Shown: positions 19,325 to 29,452 of the stretch, in pieces
Numbering within the stretch: position 1 is the first letter of the stretch
Layout of the letters: each line of letters begins with the position of its first letter
Virus record (IMG/VR): IMGVR_UViG_3300021197_000705
Location: 1-36,518 of that record
Strand: one strand, 5' to 3'
Origin: a virus
DNA: 36,518 nt
The notes under the pieces: generated by a model
Seen by the model: the letters and a program-made list of their open reading frames with translations, nothing else
The model's database searches: none
What the model was told of the DNA's origin: nothing
Program-made: the position numbers and the translations under genes

Positions 19325-22300
19325 GTTTTATGAGTCGTGTCGGCGGCATCATCGGCGGGTTCACTAACCTTGGTGAAGAGATCGTAGAAACTGTATGGGA
19401 TACAGCAAGGTCTGTTGTTACCGATGACGAGTATGAAGGAGTCGGAGATACCATTTTAGGTATTGTCCAGGACAACCTTATTAGCGGAGTTATGCAAGCG
19501 GCGTTTGGTGAAGGTAGCGCTTTAGAACAAACAGTAGGCGTTATCCCTGGATCAGTGCGTGCGCCTATAGCTACGTTCACTAACGACGTTTTAGGTACGG
19601 TAGATGCTTGGCAAGATGCTTACATTGAACGTCCTTTAACCGCAGCGGTTATGGGTTTCAATGTTGCTACTCAGTCAGGCTTAACCGGGTTTTTAGATGG
19701 TGACACTTATAGGACTGCTTGGCAGATAGCTAACGAAGGTTTGCCTGAAGGCGAATATGATCTTTCTAAGATCCCTGAGAATCAACAGGAATTGTTTACT
19801 AAAGAATTGAGTTTAGGTAGAGCTATAGCTTTTGCTATGATGGGGACTGATACTTTGAATCCTCATGCGGCTGCTGAAGCTGCTCAGTCTTCTACGTTTA
19901 ATCTTATTTCTGGTTCTTTCGATTTAGCTGAAACGATTTTGTTAGACCCACTTTTGTTTGCGGGTAAGCCTATAAGGGCGGCTCGTTTAGGGAAGTTAAC
20001 TATTGGCGGAGTAACAGATGTTGCTAAAGGTGTTAAACGTTTTGACGCTGTTCTAGCTCCTACTCGTGCATTGCTTAAAATAGAACGTCGTACTGGGCCA
20101 TTAGGAAACAAAAAACTTGGTTGGACTAATAAGTTAAATGCTACAGAGATCGCTAACTTTACGACTCGTCGAGCACAACAAGTTATCGAAAGTCCTAATT
20201 GGAAAAAACTTAACGACGCTATTGAAGATTTGCCTTCTAGTGAAGCTATGAGGCAGTTAGACAACGCTGCTGGGAAAGGATTGAGCACTTTCGAAAAGAG
20301 TGCGTTGGTCGGTCGCCGTGCTGGCGAAATTATGGATTTGCTTGGAAAACAAAAAAAAGGAAAGACAGTAGGCATTACCCAAGAAACAGCAATGATGTTA
20401 GCTCAAGCAACAAATCCTGTAATGAGGTCTAATCATTATAGATACGCTATGGGAGATCAAACAGTTTTAGTTAGCGCTTTGGAAGCAGCTACAAAAAAGT
20501 CAAATGCGTTACTAGGCAAAGCTAATGTTTTTGATCAAATAGACAATTTAGAAAAAGAGATTTTAGCAACACGAAACACTCTTAAACAAGCTGCGGATGA
20601 ACATCGTCAGCAACGCAAACTCTCAGATACTGTCGATGAGATTGTTGAAGATAAAGGTTTTGATAGTCCTTTGGTCGAAGAACTTAACAGCGCCATGAGT
20701 CGTCGTCGTGTTTTAATTAAGGAAGTTCAAGAAGCTGTAGACGTATTAGGAGAAGGTCCTGAACAATTTGATTTTGGGTTTATTCTTGATTTGAAAACTC
20801 GTTTTAGTGATGCTCAAATAGATAACCTTGCAGCTAAAAAAAGTGGGGCTTACGGAAACGATTTAGCTCGGTTCTTGGCAGCCAACAGTCCTGAAACTTC
20901 GGCTTTGATAGATGCTGCTACTGATCGTTGGCTTCTTGATGGTGTTGATTATGTTCGAGGAGGCAGAGAACTTTTAGAAATAATTGATCCTGTAGGAGAC
21001 GCTGCTCAAAGAGGATTCCTTGGCGAAGAAGGGATAAGAGCTTTACAAAGCGAATTAGCTGAAAGGGCTGTTTTAGATCGTAAGATCCGTGTCCCATTGT
21101 CTAACAAAGCAAAACTTTCTGATACCGGTGTAGCTGCAAAGGTATTCGAGACTGCTGCAAAAGCTTTGCCGGGCAGAAGAATAGTAGAATATTATAGCGA
21201 GAACACAAGCCAACGTTATTTCGATACAAATGATGCGCTCCAATCTGGCAACCAATTTGAGCGGATGATTAGAGACTTAAGAAGATTCGATAATAACGAC
21301 ATTTTATCTCCAGAAGAAGCTGATCGTTATTTAGGTCAATGGTCAATGTTAGAAGGCAGCACTCAACGTCTTAATATGTTTGAAACTCTTATTGGAGAAG
21401 TAAATAATCGGATTGCTTCTTTTATTGGTGATGGCAATACAGCTACACAAGAAAAACTTTTGAATCATTTAACTGAAAACTACAACGCAGCTAATTTTAC
21501 TTTTTCAAGATCTAGACCTGAAGGTGGAAGATTTGGCGGTAGTGATAGAGCACGTTTGTCATTCCAAGATGGAGACAAAGTAGTAAACATTGTTTCTCCT
21601 TTAACGCAAAGACAATTAGCAACAAGCCGTGTTTTGCCTCGTTATGATTTAGTCAAAGAAGCTTTGGATGTCGCTACTGGGGACCGACGGTTTAATAGAG
21701 TTCGCAACAGAACAAGTAAACTTTTAGGCGACAATAGTGTACTAAATCTTAAAGCTGTAGGTAGAGCCGGTTCAGATTCGGCAGAAGCTATTATGAGGGT
21801 ATGGCGTCCTGCCGTTCTTTTGCGTCCAGCGTGGCCGTTAAGAGTAGTAGGAGATGAAGCTTTACGTGTTGCTTCTGTTATTGGTGGCCTTAATTTGCTT
21901 AGAGGCATGTCTTCTGGTTTTTCAGATTACAGAGTCGAGTTGATGCGCCGTAAAGGTATTGACGTAGAGTCAGGATTTATTGCTAAACTTAAAGACGAGT
22001 TGGGTGAAGAAGCAAAAGATTTAACTGACGAATTTGAAATTTATGATGCTTACCGTCAGCAAGCAAGATTCAAAGGGAACCTTGAGGAAGCAGACAAAGT
22101 TCTTTCTAAACGGTACGAACAAGAATTACTTAGCCAATGGCAAACGTCTAAACGTATTAAAGGTATAGCCGCACGAAGCGCTTTAGGGTTTGCAACTTTA
22201 GGTCCTATTGGGGCTTTGGGTGGGGCTGTTGTCGGAGCGATAAGTCAAGGTTCTACTGCTCGTAAGTTTGCTCAACGCGAGTTAGGGGAGATGACTGCGG

Positions 22301-25050
22301 AAGGTCTTAAAAAGAGTGCAGACGGATTGTTTAATGAGGCTACTGAGATTTATCGAAAAGTAAGTGCGATTGGCACTGCTGATGAAGTCGCAGCGGCTGC
22401 TAAACAAGCTAAAGATTTAAGATTCGCTGCCGATCTTTTGTTAACTAAAGAAGCCAAATTAAAAGAAGTTATGAAAGTTCTAAGGCTTGACCCAGATTCA
22501 AAAGAGTATCAAGCTTTAGTAGCAGCGCAATCAGCAGGTGTTCGCCTTCAACAAGCTGGGCGTCAACCCACAATGATTGGTGGAGTGCTTGTTCGCAATG
22601 CAATAGGCGATAACAACTTTAACTCAAACGCTATACAAGGGCGTGTTAGCGCAGATCGTTCTACTTCCAAACTCGTCCAAGGAGCTTCTCTTAAATCTAA
22701 AAACGAAATAGATTCCGATTTTTGGGAACAAATTTCTTTAGATCAGGGGGAAGATTTTGTGCGGGCGTGGGATTCGACGACTAACAAACAGTGGAAAGCA
22801 GGGGCAGGAGATCCTCATGTTAACGATTATCTAGAAGTTGTTTGGTCTACTGCTCATAGAAGTCCTGCTGATTACAAGTTTGCTTTGACAGAGTTTCTTC
22901 AAAAAAAACAATCGGGTCTTAAAACTTTAGAAGATTTAGATATTCCTAAGTCAGGTCCTGAATTTGATGCTTTTGTTGAAGCTGTTTACCAGACACAGAA
23001 TCAAATCATGCCACAATTTTTAGGCGCTAAAAAAATTGATGATTTTAACGGGATAAGAAATAATTTAGGTGATCGTAAAGCTGATGACATTAAATGGGAA
23101 GACGTTAAAGTAATTCGCGATGGCATGGACAAAAATACTTTAATCGATATTGATAACAATAATTATATGAACTTGACAATAGGGCAACAAGCTAGAGGCG
23201 TTACTCCTAATTGGCAAGGCAGTAAAAAACTTATGGAATTTACAAACAGTGCATTTACTGTTTTAGCTTCTTTGCCTACAGATAATCTAAGCAGGTTACC
23301 TTATTTCCGTGCTTCATTCGACGAAGAGATGGCTCGTAAACTTTCAGCGTATGTTAACCCTGAAACAGGAGAATACGTTTTCCAAGGAGAACAATTACAA
23401 AAAATAATTAATCGGTTAGAGAGCAGCGCACGAGATAAAGCTTTAGGTGACGTTCGTTATCTTCTTTATGATCTTACTGAATCTACTCGTATGCAAGAAT
23501 CGTTGTCTAACATGATGCCTTTCCTTGGGGCATGGCAAGAAGTCATTAGCCGTTGGGCGGGCATTGCTAAAGACAATCCTGCTTACGTTTCTAGAGTTCT
23601 GGATAATTTCAATTCTATTCCTACTACCGAAGACGAAGAAGGCAATCGTTGGATGATTCTTCGTATGCCAGATCTTGGAAAAATTGGCGGCGGTGGGGCT
23701 TTGTTAAAACCGTTTGTTGGCAAAAATCTTACTTTTAGTAAAGACGCTATGTCAATGTTGTCTTCTGGTGGGCCAGGGTTCGGGCCATTAGTAACTATTC
23801 CTTTAGCAGAAATAGCTTTAGTAGAACCTTCTTTAGAAGAAGCTGTAGAATTTATGTGGCCTTATGGTTTGCCTCAAGGAGATAATCAGTTCTCTAGAGT
23901 CATCGGCCAACTTGCGCCTGCGTGGGCCAAGAGAGCTAAAGGAGCTTTGGCGGGCAGCGACGAGCTTGATCGTTTGGCTTTGACTGTAGCTCGTAATCGT
24001 ATCACTGCGTTAAAGATGCAAGAGCCTACTTCAGATGACGGAAGATTTGAAACTTTGTATGAGCAAATGATTTCTACTGAAGAGTCAAGAAACGAAATGA
24101 TGAGAGATATTAAAGAAGACGCTCAGGCTTTGTTAAAAGCTCGTGCGTTTGCTTCAATGATTCTTCCTACCACAATGAAAGTAGATTCTCCTTATCAGTT
24201 CTATTTAGATCAATGGCGGGAATTGACTAAAGAAGATCCTTTGCTAGCGGATGAACGCTTTGTTGAAGAATACGGTACAGAGTTTCTTGCAATTATGGAA
24301 AGAACAACTAAGACAAAGAACGGAGTTTCTCCGACTCTTGAAAGTTGGGACAAGTTCCAAGAGTATCTGCCTTTGATCGAAGCTTACCCTGAAATTGGTG
24401 GGTTAGTTACAGCAAACGTAGGGAGTGATGAAGCTCAACGTTTTAATGTGGCTGTATATCGCCGTCAGCAATCTTCTGCTCTTTCTCCTGGCTCTCCTGA
24501 AAAACAACGTGAAAGAGTTCCTTTAGAAGATTTTATTGAAGCTCCAGATATTAAACAAGGGTGGGAAGAATATAGAGACATTATAAATATAAGAAATGCA
24601 GAATTGGAAGCACGTAAAGAACAACAAGCTTCTGGTTCTTTGAACGCTGCTAGCAACGCAGACGTAAAGCAATGGTATTCGTTTAAGATGGAACAGTTGC
24701 AAGCCGCTCATCCGGGTTGGTGGCAAGCGTTTAATGTTACTGACAAGTTGAAAGATCAAAAAAAGTTTAATGCTTTAAGGGCTGTTGTCCAAGATGAGAC
24801 GTTAGTGCAACGTCCAGATATCCAGCAACTTAAAAACTATTTAGATGAACGTCAAATAGCTATAGACGAATTAGCTGCAAGGAAAGCCGCAGGTGGTTCT
24901 GACTCTTTGACTTCTCAAAGCAACAGTGATGTTTATGAATGGTGGGAATGGACTCGTTTGCAGTATCGAAACGAAGATGACTTTATTGACATTTTTGATC
25001 GTTATCTCAGTAGAGATAATGTAGATGTCCTAACTTGGAAGACGAATTAA
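19321..25050 (+). CDS. Giant virion protein (1909 aa), probable internal/ejection protein
   Basis: The largest gene, coupled by ATGA to the gene before. N-terminal ~230 residues contain hydrophobic and Gly-rich helices (RVGGIIGGFTNLGEEIVETV; LLDPLLFAGKPIRAARLGKL). Coiled-coil-like helices follow at about 390-480. Residues 953-975 form a Gly-rich hydrophobic segment (LGPIGALGGAVVGAIS) that could cross a membrane. About 1378-1420 has a conserved-looking motif (RYLLYDLTE..., MMPFLGAWQEVISRWAG). The C-terminus is helical with WWEW and F-x3-FDRYLSRD. No vRNA polymerase, protease or lysozyme motif was seen. Large proteins with membrane-active segments after the portal are typical of podovirus ejection proteins; the role is inferred. 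Confidence 0.75.
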   Translation: MSFMSRVGGIIGGFTNLGEEIVETVWDTARSVVTDDEYEGVGDTILGIVQDNLISGVMQAAFGEGSALEQTVGVIPGSVRAPIATFTNDVLGTVDAWQDAYIERPLTAAVMGFNVATQSGLTGFLDGDTYRTAWQIANEGLPEGEYDLSKIPENQQELFTKELSLGRAIAFAMMGTDTLNPHAAAEAAQSSTFNLISGSFDLAETILLDPLLFAGKPIRAARLGKLTIGGVTDVAKGVKRFDAVLAPTRALLKIERRTGPLGNKKLGWTNKLNATEIANFTTRRAQQVIESPNWKKLNDAIEDLPSSEAMRQLDNAAGKGLSTFEKSALVGRRAGEIMDLLGKQKKGKTVGITQETAMMLAQATNPVMRSNHYRYAMGDQTVLVSALEAATKKSNALLGKANVFDQIDNLEKEILATRNTLKQAADEHRQQRKLSDTVDEIVEDKGFDSPLVEELNSAMSRRRVLIKEVQEAVDVLGEGPEQFDFGFILDLKTRFSDAQIDNLAAKKSGAYGNDLARFLAANSPETSALIDAATDRWLLDGVDYVRGGRELLEIIDPVGDAAQRGFLGEEGIRALQSELAERAVLDRKIRVPLSNKAKLSDTGVAAKVFETAAKALPGRRIVEYYSENTSQRYFDTNDALQSGNQFERMIRDLRRFDNNDILSPEEADRYLGQWSMLEGSTQRLNMFETLIGEVNNRIASFIGDGNTATQEKLLNHLTENYNAANFTFSRSRPEGGRFGGSDRARLSFQDGDKVVNIVSPLTQRQLATSRVLPRYDLVKEALDVATGDRRFNRVRNRTSKLLGDNSVLNLKAVGRAGSDSAEAIMRVWRPAVLLRPAWPLRVVGDEALRVASVIGGLNLLRGMSSGFSDYRVELMRRKGIDVESGFIAKLKDELGEEAKDLTDEFEIYDAYRQQARFKGNLEEADKVLSKRYEQELLSQWQTSKRIKGIAARSALGFATLGPIGALGGAVVGAISQGSTARKFAQRELGEMTAEGLKKSADGLFNEATEIYRKVSAIGTADEVAAAAKQAKDLRFAADLLLTKEAKLKEVMKVLRLDPDSKEYQALVAAQSAGVRLQQAGRQPTMIGGVLVRNAIGDNNFNSNAIQGRVSADRSTSKLVQGASLKSKNEIDSDFWEQISLDQGEDFVRAWDSTTNKQWKAGAGDPHVNDYLEVVWSTAHRSPADYKFALTEFLQKKQSGLKTLEDLDIPKSGPEFDAFVEAVYQTQNQIMPQFLGAKKIDDFNGIRNNLGDRKADDIKWEDVKVIRDGMDKNTLIDIDNNNYMNLTIGQQARGVTPNWQGSKKLMEFTNSAFTVLASLPTDNLSRLPYFRASFDEEMARKLSAYVNPETGEYVFQGEQLQKIINRLESSARDKALGDVRYLLYDLTESTRMQESLSNMMPFLGAWQEVISRWAGIAKDNPAYVSRVLDNFNSIPTTEDEEGNRWMILRMPDLGKIGGGGALLKPFVGKNLTFSKDAMSMLSSGGPGFGPLVTIPLAEIALVEPSLEEAVEFMWPYGLPQGDNQFSRVIGQLAPAWAKRAKGALAGSDELDRLALTVARNRITALKMQEPTSDDGRFETLYEQMISTEESRNEMMRDIKEDAQALLKARAFASMILPTTMKVDSPYQFYLDQWRELTKEDPLLADERFVEEYGTEFLAIMERTTKTKNGVSPTLESWDKFQEYLPLIEAYPEIGGLVTANVGSDEAQRFNVAVYRRQQSSALSPGSPEKQRERVPLEDFIEAPDIKQGWEEYRDIINIRNAELEARKEQQASGSLNAASNADVKQWYSFKMEQLQAAHPGWWQAFNVTDKLKDQKKFNALRAVVQDETLVQRPDIQQLKNYLDERQIAIDELAARKAAGGSDSLTSQSNSDVYEWWEWTRLQYRNEDDFIDIFDRYLSRDNVDVLTWKTN

Positions 25051-25051
25051 T

Positions 25052-25822
25052 ATGACTGGTGGACTTACTACTGCATTCAAAGAGCAAGAAGCTGTTTCTT
25101 TGAACGAAGGCATGAGTATGCAGGGGATACTCCAAATGATGGCTTCTTCTCAAGGGCGCAGTGATCCTATTATCGGTCAAGAAGATGTGTTGCGTGGCAA
25201 TGTATCTCGTGGCGATGATCCTTCTGATCGTTTTATTGACAATACTACAAAGCCTCCAGCGAGCATTACAGCGAGTTCTTTTATCGAAGAGTTTGCGACA
25301 TTGGATATAGAAGAGCAGGAAGCTTATGCTGAAGCTATGTTTGCAGCGGGTTATGGAGACAATTTAGCGATTGAAGATTTGGACGATATTTATGATCCTT
25401 ATTTTATTTCTCAAATGTTAAGCAACGGTATAACTCGCGCTAAAGAATCTTTTAAGATCGGTCGGCAGAATTTGCCTGATTATGAAGGGGCGCTTTCAGA
25501 GTTTGAAGATGTTTCTCTTGACGATGTTTTATCTAAATTGGAAGAACGTAAACCTAAGGTTCGTTATATAGATAAGTTGAAGTTGAAAGATACGGCTCAA
25601 GCTTATTTCAATAATGAGTTAGGGCGTCAGGCTGATGGTGCCGAGTTGAAATCTTTTATTGCTGGAATTCATGCTGCTCAGAAAGAAGGGTTGAGTGGGC
25701 AGGAGTTAGATGTGGGTTCTCGTGCGAGGGAGTTTGCTCGTCAGGCTGATCCTACTCGTGCTCAGGGTATGGAGTATTCGAATGCTGCTGCGTTGGCTAT
25801 GTCTGCGTTAGGAATGAAATAA
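25052..25822 (+). CDS. Probable internal virion protein (256 aa)
   Basis: One base after the stop of the giant gene, coupled by TAATG to the next. A polar, helical protein: low-complexity N-terminus with S, G and D, acidic middle (FATLDIEEQEAYAEAMFAAGYGDN), and a C-terminal segment LKDTAQAYFNNELGRQADGAEL that resembles helical motifs in large phage virion proteins. Placement between the giant protein and two other long helical proteins suggests it belongs to the ejectosome or core. No enzymatic motif. Confidence 0.68.
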   Translation: MTGGLTTAFKEQEAVSLNEGMSMQGILQMMASSQGRSDPIIGQEDVLRGNVSRGDDPSDRFIDNTTKPPASITASSFIEEFATLDIEEQEAYAEAMFAAGYGDNLAIEDLDDIYDPYFISQMLSNGITRAKESFKIGRQNLPDYEGALSEFEDVSLDDVLSKLEERKPKVRYIDKLKLKDTAQAYFNNELGRQADGAELKSFIAGIHAAQKEGLSGQELDVGSRAREFARQADPTRAQGMEYSNAAALAMSALGMK

Positions 25823-28119
25823 TGGCTAATGAATATAAAGATATTGAATACGATTTAGGCGAAGCTATAAAACGTGTAGAACAACAACTGCGCGAAATGG
25901 GTGTTTCTGATTCAAGCGTTTACGGTGTAACCGAATCAGATCCTGTTACCCGCATCATAATAAAAGATCTTAACGCTAAACTTGCAGAGCTTAGAACGCT
26001 TTCTCCAGATCTTAAATATAGTGTAAATGAAAAAGAACGAGGAGAAAACCCTACATTTTTAGGGGTCGAAGGTTATACGGAATTTAATAATCTTGGGACT
26101 CAACAGTGGGGGAAATTAATTCCTCAAGGATCGTCGCTAAGTTCTTACACTCCAATAGAAGCGGCTCAGGAAAGTTTTGATAAATCTCTTGAATATGGTA
26201 ATGACGCTGAACGTGCTCTTAAATATTTAAGAGCTAATCTTATAGGGGCAGAACAAAGAGGCGAAACTCCAAAAACGGGAAGCAATATTCGTTGGGAGGG
26301 CAAGTCTTTAGGTGCTACGCAATTTATTAAATTAATTGAAAAAAGATTTAATGTCGATTTAGGCACTATTGATGTTGATCAACATGTTGAGGGGACTGAA
26401 TGGACTGAAATTACTGATCTGCTTGTAGATCAAGCCGCTTTTGCATTTAACGTTGGTGACAAAGCTAGAAGTTATATTGTCAGAACAGAAAAAGCTGAAG
26501 CAGAGTTTGATGAACTAGCGACTAAAGCTTTTGATCTTACTGAAAGTCTTTCTCCTGGAATTTCTGACGGTGACACAAAAATAGATCCAGAGTTTTTTTC
26601 GCAACAACAAGCAGATATGAGACTTGGAAGATTAACTGAAGTCGTAGAGTTTTTAGGTGATGAAGCTTTAGCCGAGATTTCAGAACTTGATCCTACTGGA
26701 CCTGCGGGGCTTTTAGTTGATGGGGCGGCTCAATGGGCAGAGAATCCTGAAAATCCTCGAAACTCAGGACTAGTTTCTTCTAGGGAAATTGAGGCAGAGG
26801 AAGAAGCTGTCCCCGCAATAGGGGAGCCAAGGATTGAAGACGTAGAGGTAGATACTCTTCCTCAACCAGATGTATCTGTCGAAGAAGAAGCATTCTTAAA
26901 CGCTGAAATCTTAGGAGAAACACCTCTTACTCAAGCTGAGATGGACGCTGACCGTCTTGCCAATGCGGATGCTTTCGCTGCGGCTGATGCTTCGATGCTC
27001 CCTGAGCTTAGCGAAGCTGGCGGTGACCCAAGCATTATTCCTGCTGTTGGAGGCGCTCCAACCGGTGGGCCTGGCGGCGGACCGTCTACACCAGAAGGTT
27101 TCAATACTCAGCTAGACGCTATCGGAAATACTTTCGATGTAGCGTCACAGTTCGGTTACCGTTTCTTTTTCTTCAAACCAGGCACAGATGAGCCTCGTGA
27201 AGACATGATGATTAGCGACCCAGTAATACTTGATCGGTTAGGATTAGACGGACCTATCAACGTTCTTGAATATATCAAAGTCAAAGGGTTAACAAATCCT
27301 CGTGAGATTCAAGCGGCGTTTGCTGAAACAGAATGGTATGCGAACACTAATGAAACGATGCAACAGTTTGATCTAGAATGGGACGCTGCTGCTCCTAGCG
27401 GTGCGTTGAACGACGACTTTACTTTGCGTCGTAAAGAAATAGTGAAGACAGAGCTTGATTACATTTCCAGTCAACTTGAAGCTTTAGGTTTGTCAGACGA
27501 AATGACTGAAAGCCAAAAACTAGATTTAGCTAAGACAGCTAAACGTACAGGTATGTCGTTACAAGATATTCGTCAAACGTTGTCTTCTGTAGAGACCGAT
27601 TATTTGGATTTCGCTAGTTTCACGGGCGCTGATGGTGCTGGTACAGGTTTGTTGGGGACTTATGAAACTTCTATTAAGAATATGGCTTCGCAATATATGA
27701 TTGGTATTAATGAAGAAGCTTTGGATAGTTATGTGATGGGTGTTTATCAATCGGATAATCCTGAACAGAATTTGTTGTTGTTGAGGGAGCAGTTAGCGGA
27801 GACAGCTAAGGAAAGGTTCCCTACGTTGGGTGGTTTGATTGATCGGGGTATGACTCCGGCCCAGTATTTCGCTCCGTATTCTTCTAAAGCTTCTTCTTTG
27901 TTGGAGCGTCCTGTCGATTTTATGGGTGCTGATGAGGGGTTGTTTAATCAGATAGCGTCGGGTATGCCTGATAATGAGACTGGGAGTAGGACTATGACGT
28001 TCACGGAAGCTAATGAGTTGATTCGTGGTACTGCTGAGTGGCAGACTACTAAGAATGCTAATGATGAGGCTCGTACTATTGCCGATGATGTTGGTCGGAT
28101 GTTTGGATTTGTAGCGTAA
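25822..28119 (+). CDS. Large probable internal virion protein (765 aa)
   Basis: TAATG couples both ends. Three parts are visible: a helical, charged N-terminal domain (1-330), an acidic P/E-rich linker with a Gly/Pro stretch (GGAPTGGPGGGPSTPEGF near 408-425), and a helical C-terminal domain (about 430-765) with WYANTNETMQQFDLEWDAA, LDYISSQLEALGL, KRTGMSLQDIRQTL and FPTLGGLIDRGMTPAQYFAPYSS. The C-terminal pattern is familiar from long actinophage virion proteins. No lysozyme or peptidase motif found. Near the 3' end the third codon positions become strongly T/G-rich compared with the middle of the gene. Confidence 0.68.
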   Translation: MANEYKDIEYDLGEAIKRVEQQLREMGVSDSSVYGVTESDPVTRIIIKDLNAKLAELRTLSPDLKYSVNEKERGENPTFLGVEGYTEFNNLGTQQWGKLIPQGSSLSSYTPIEAAQESFDKSLEYGNDAERALKYLRANLIGAEQRGETPKTGSNIRWEGKSLGATQFIKLIEKRFNVDLGTIDVDQHVEGTEWTEITDLLVDQAAFAFNVGDKARSYIVRTEKAEAEFDELATKAFDLTESLSPGISDGDTKIDPEFFSQQQADMRLGRLTEVVEFLGDEALAEISELDPTGPAGLLVDGAAQWAENPENPRNSGLVSSREIEAEEEAVPAIGEPRIEDVEVDTLPQPDVSVEEEAFLNAEILGETPLTQAEMDADRLANADAFAAADASMLPELSEAGGDPSIIPAVGGAPTGGPGGGPSTPEGFNTQLDAIGNTFDVASQFGYRFFFFKPGTDEPREDMMISDPVILDRLGLDGPINVLEYIKVKGLTNPREIQAAFAETEWYANTNETMQQFDLEWDAAAPSGALNDDFTLRRKEIVKTELDYISSQLEALGLSDEMTESQKLDLAKTAKRTGMSLQDIRQTLSSVETDYLDFASFTGADGAGTGLLGTYETSIKNMASQYMIGINEEALDSYVMGVYQSDNPEQNLLLLREQLAETAKERFPTLGGLIDRGMTPAQYFAPYSSKASSLLERPVDFMGADEGLFNQIASGMPDNETGSRTMTFTEANELIRGTAEWQTTKNANDEARTIADDVGRMFGFVA

Positions 28120-29327
28120 TGAGTTTTATAGAAGATTTTTCAAGTTTTGATTCTAATGCGGCTCGTGCGGCTCGTGCTCAGGAGCAACGTGAGGCTGACC
28201 TTCGTGCGTTGATAGGTGAAACAGAAGCAGAAGAAGAGACGGTAGAAGAAGAAGTAATAATAGAAGACGAGATACCAGAAGAAGTAATAATAGACGAAGA
28301 CGAAGAAGAAGTGACAATAGAAGATGAGGAGGATGAGGACGATGAAGAGGATGAGGAGGAAGAAGAAGTCGAAGACCCAATAGTTACAGCCGCAAGGATA
28401 CGTGCTGAATCGTTAGCATCAGACAGACTAGCTAGAGCCGAAACTGCCAAACGGCTTGCTGCACAAAACGCTGCTTTAGCTACAGGCAACGCAAGAGACA
28501 CACTAAACGATTTGTTTCGTCAAATGTTCGGCAACGACCCTAAATTTGCACCAGACATCAAACTTTTAACTAACCAGTTAGAAAAGTTGATGATCAAAGG
28601 AGCTTCTTCTTTAGAGATAACTCAAGAGATCCGTCAATCAGATTCTTATGACAAACGTTTCCCAGGGATGGATTTGCGTGCAGCGGCAGGGATGTCGGCT
28701 ATTAGTGAAGCCGAGTATATAACTTTAGAAGATAACTATCGTAACACTATGCGAATGTCTGGGCTAAGCGAATCGTTTATAGACGATGACGCTCTTTACG
28801 CAAATCTTATAGCCGCTGATGTGTCTGCGGCTGAGTTGCAAACACGGGTGGCTTTAGCTGAGACGGCGGCTAACGGGGCAGACCCAATGATCCTTGCACA
28901 AATAGAAGAGTTCTATCCTGAGATGCTAGAAGGTAATCGTCTAGTCGAGTATTATCTTGACCCCGATAAAGCCGTCAACATTTTTGAAGAGGAACGTAGA
29001 CAGCGTGCGGCAGGTCTATCCGTCGCCACGTTGCGTACCGTAGGTCAAGGTTTAGATGTAGGAATGGCTGAAGCTTTGGAAAGAGAGAACATCCAAACAC
29101 GCGAAATTCAATCTCGTTTAGGTCAACGGAGAGGTTTGACGGATCAGTTGTTGGGTGAAGAAGCGGCGTTGACTGCAAGCGAAATAGCTTCAGGCGAGTT
29201 CGGTTTAGAAGCAGAACAAGCAACTAAACTGCGTCGCCGTCGCGAAGAACGAATCGCTTCTTTCGGCGGTCGTGGCGGGGCTTTGACAAACAACTCTGGC
29301 ATCCAAGGTTTGGGTACTGCCAACTAA
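28119..29327 (+). CDS. Virion-associated protein with long acidic tract (402 aa)
   Basis: Coupled by TAATG. Residues 35-88 are almost only E, D, V and I, encoded by GAA/GAG/GAT/GAC repeats (28221-28380). This is followed by an alanine-rich coiled-coil segment and a helical domain with EAEYITLEDNYRNTMRMSGLSESFIDDD and AADVSAAELQTRV, a pattern also seen in structural proteins of other actinophages. The C-terminus is basic and Gly-rich. The acidic tract could buffer packaged DNA, hold basic partners or delay interactions until ejection. Last gene before the capsid promoter. Confidence 0.7.
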   Translation: MSFIEDFSSFDSNAARAARAQEQREADLRALIGETEAEEETVEEEVIIEDEIPEEVIIDEDEEEVTIEDEEDEDDEEDEEEEEVEDPIVTAARIRAESLASDRLARAETAKRLAAQNAALATGNARDTLNDLFRQMFGNDPKFAPDIKLLTNQLEKLMIKGASSLEITQEIRQSDSYDKRFPGMDLRAAAGMSAISEAEYITLEDNYRNTMRMSGLSESFIDDDALYANLIAADVSAAELQTRVALAETAANGADPMILAQIEEFYPEMLEGNRLVEYYLDPDKAVNIFEEERRQRAAGLSVATLRTVGQGLDVGMAEALERENIQTREIQSRLGQRRGLTDQLLGEEAALTASEIASGEFGLEAEQATKLRRRREERIASFGGRGGALTNNSGIQGLGTAN

Positions 29328-29330
29328 CAC

Positions 29331-29366
29331 TTGCATTTAGCAGTAAATGTAGATATAGTAATTATT
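29331..29366 (+). promoter_or_regulatory. Sigma70-type promoter of the scaffold-capsid genes
   Basis: TTGCAT (29331-29336), 17-base spacer, TATAGT (29354-29359). Start of transcription would be near 29366, giving a leader of about 87 bases to the scaffold ATG. It lies right after the stop of the 402-aa gene, where a strong extra promoter for capsid supply would be expected. Confidence 0.6.
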
Positions 29367-29405
29367 GTTGATTGGCCCCGTATGGGAGAGCTACCAACAA
29401 ACCTC

Positions 29406-29429
29406 CATCAAAGTACCACCGCTTTGATG
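29406..29429 (+). other. Leader hairpin upstream of the scaffold gene
   Basis: CATCAAAG (29406-29413) pairs perfectly with CTTTGATG (29422-29429) around TACCACCG. It ends 23 bases before the scaffold start and has no T-run. It may stabilise the capsid message or control scaffold translation. Confidence 0.55.
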
Positions 29430-29452
29430 CGTACAGGACAGGTGAGCGACAA

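Noticed and set aside
28178-28501. Minus-strand poly-serine frame (107 aa)
   Set aside because: It is the antisense of the GAA/GAG/GAT acidic tract and arises from its low complexity.
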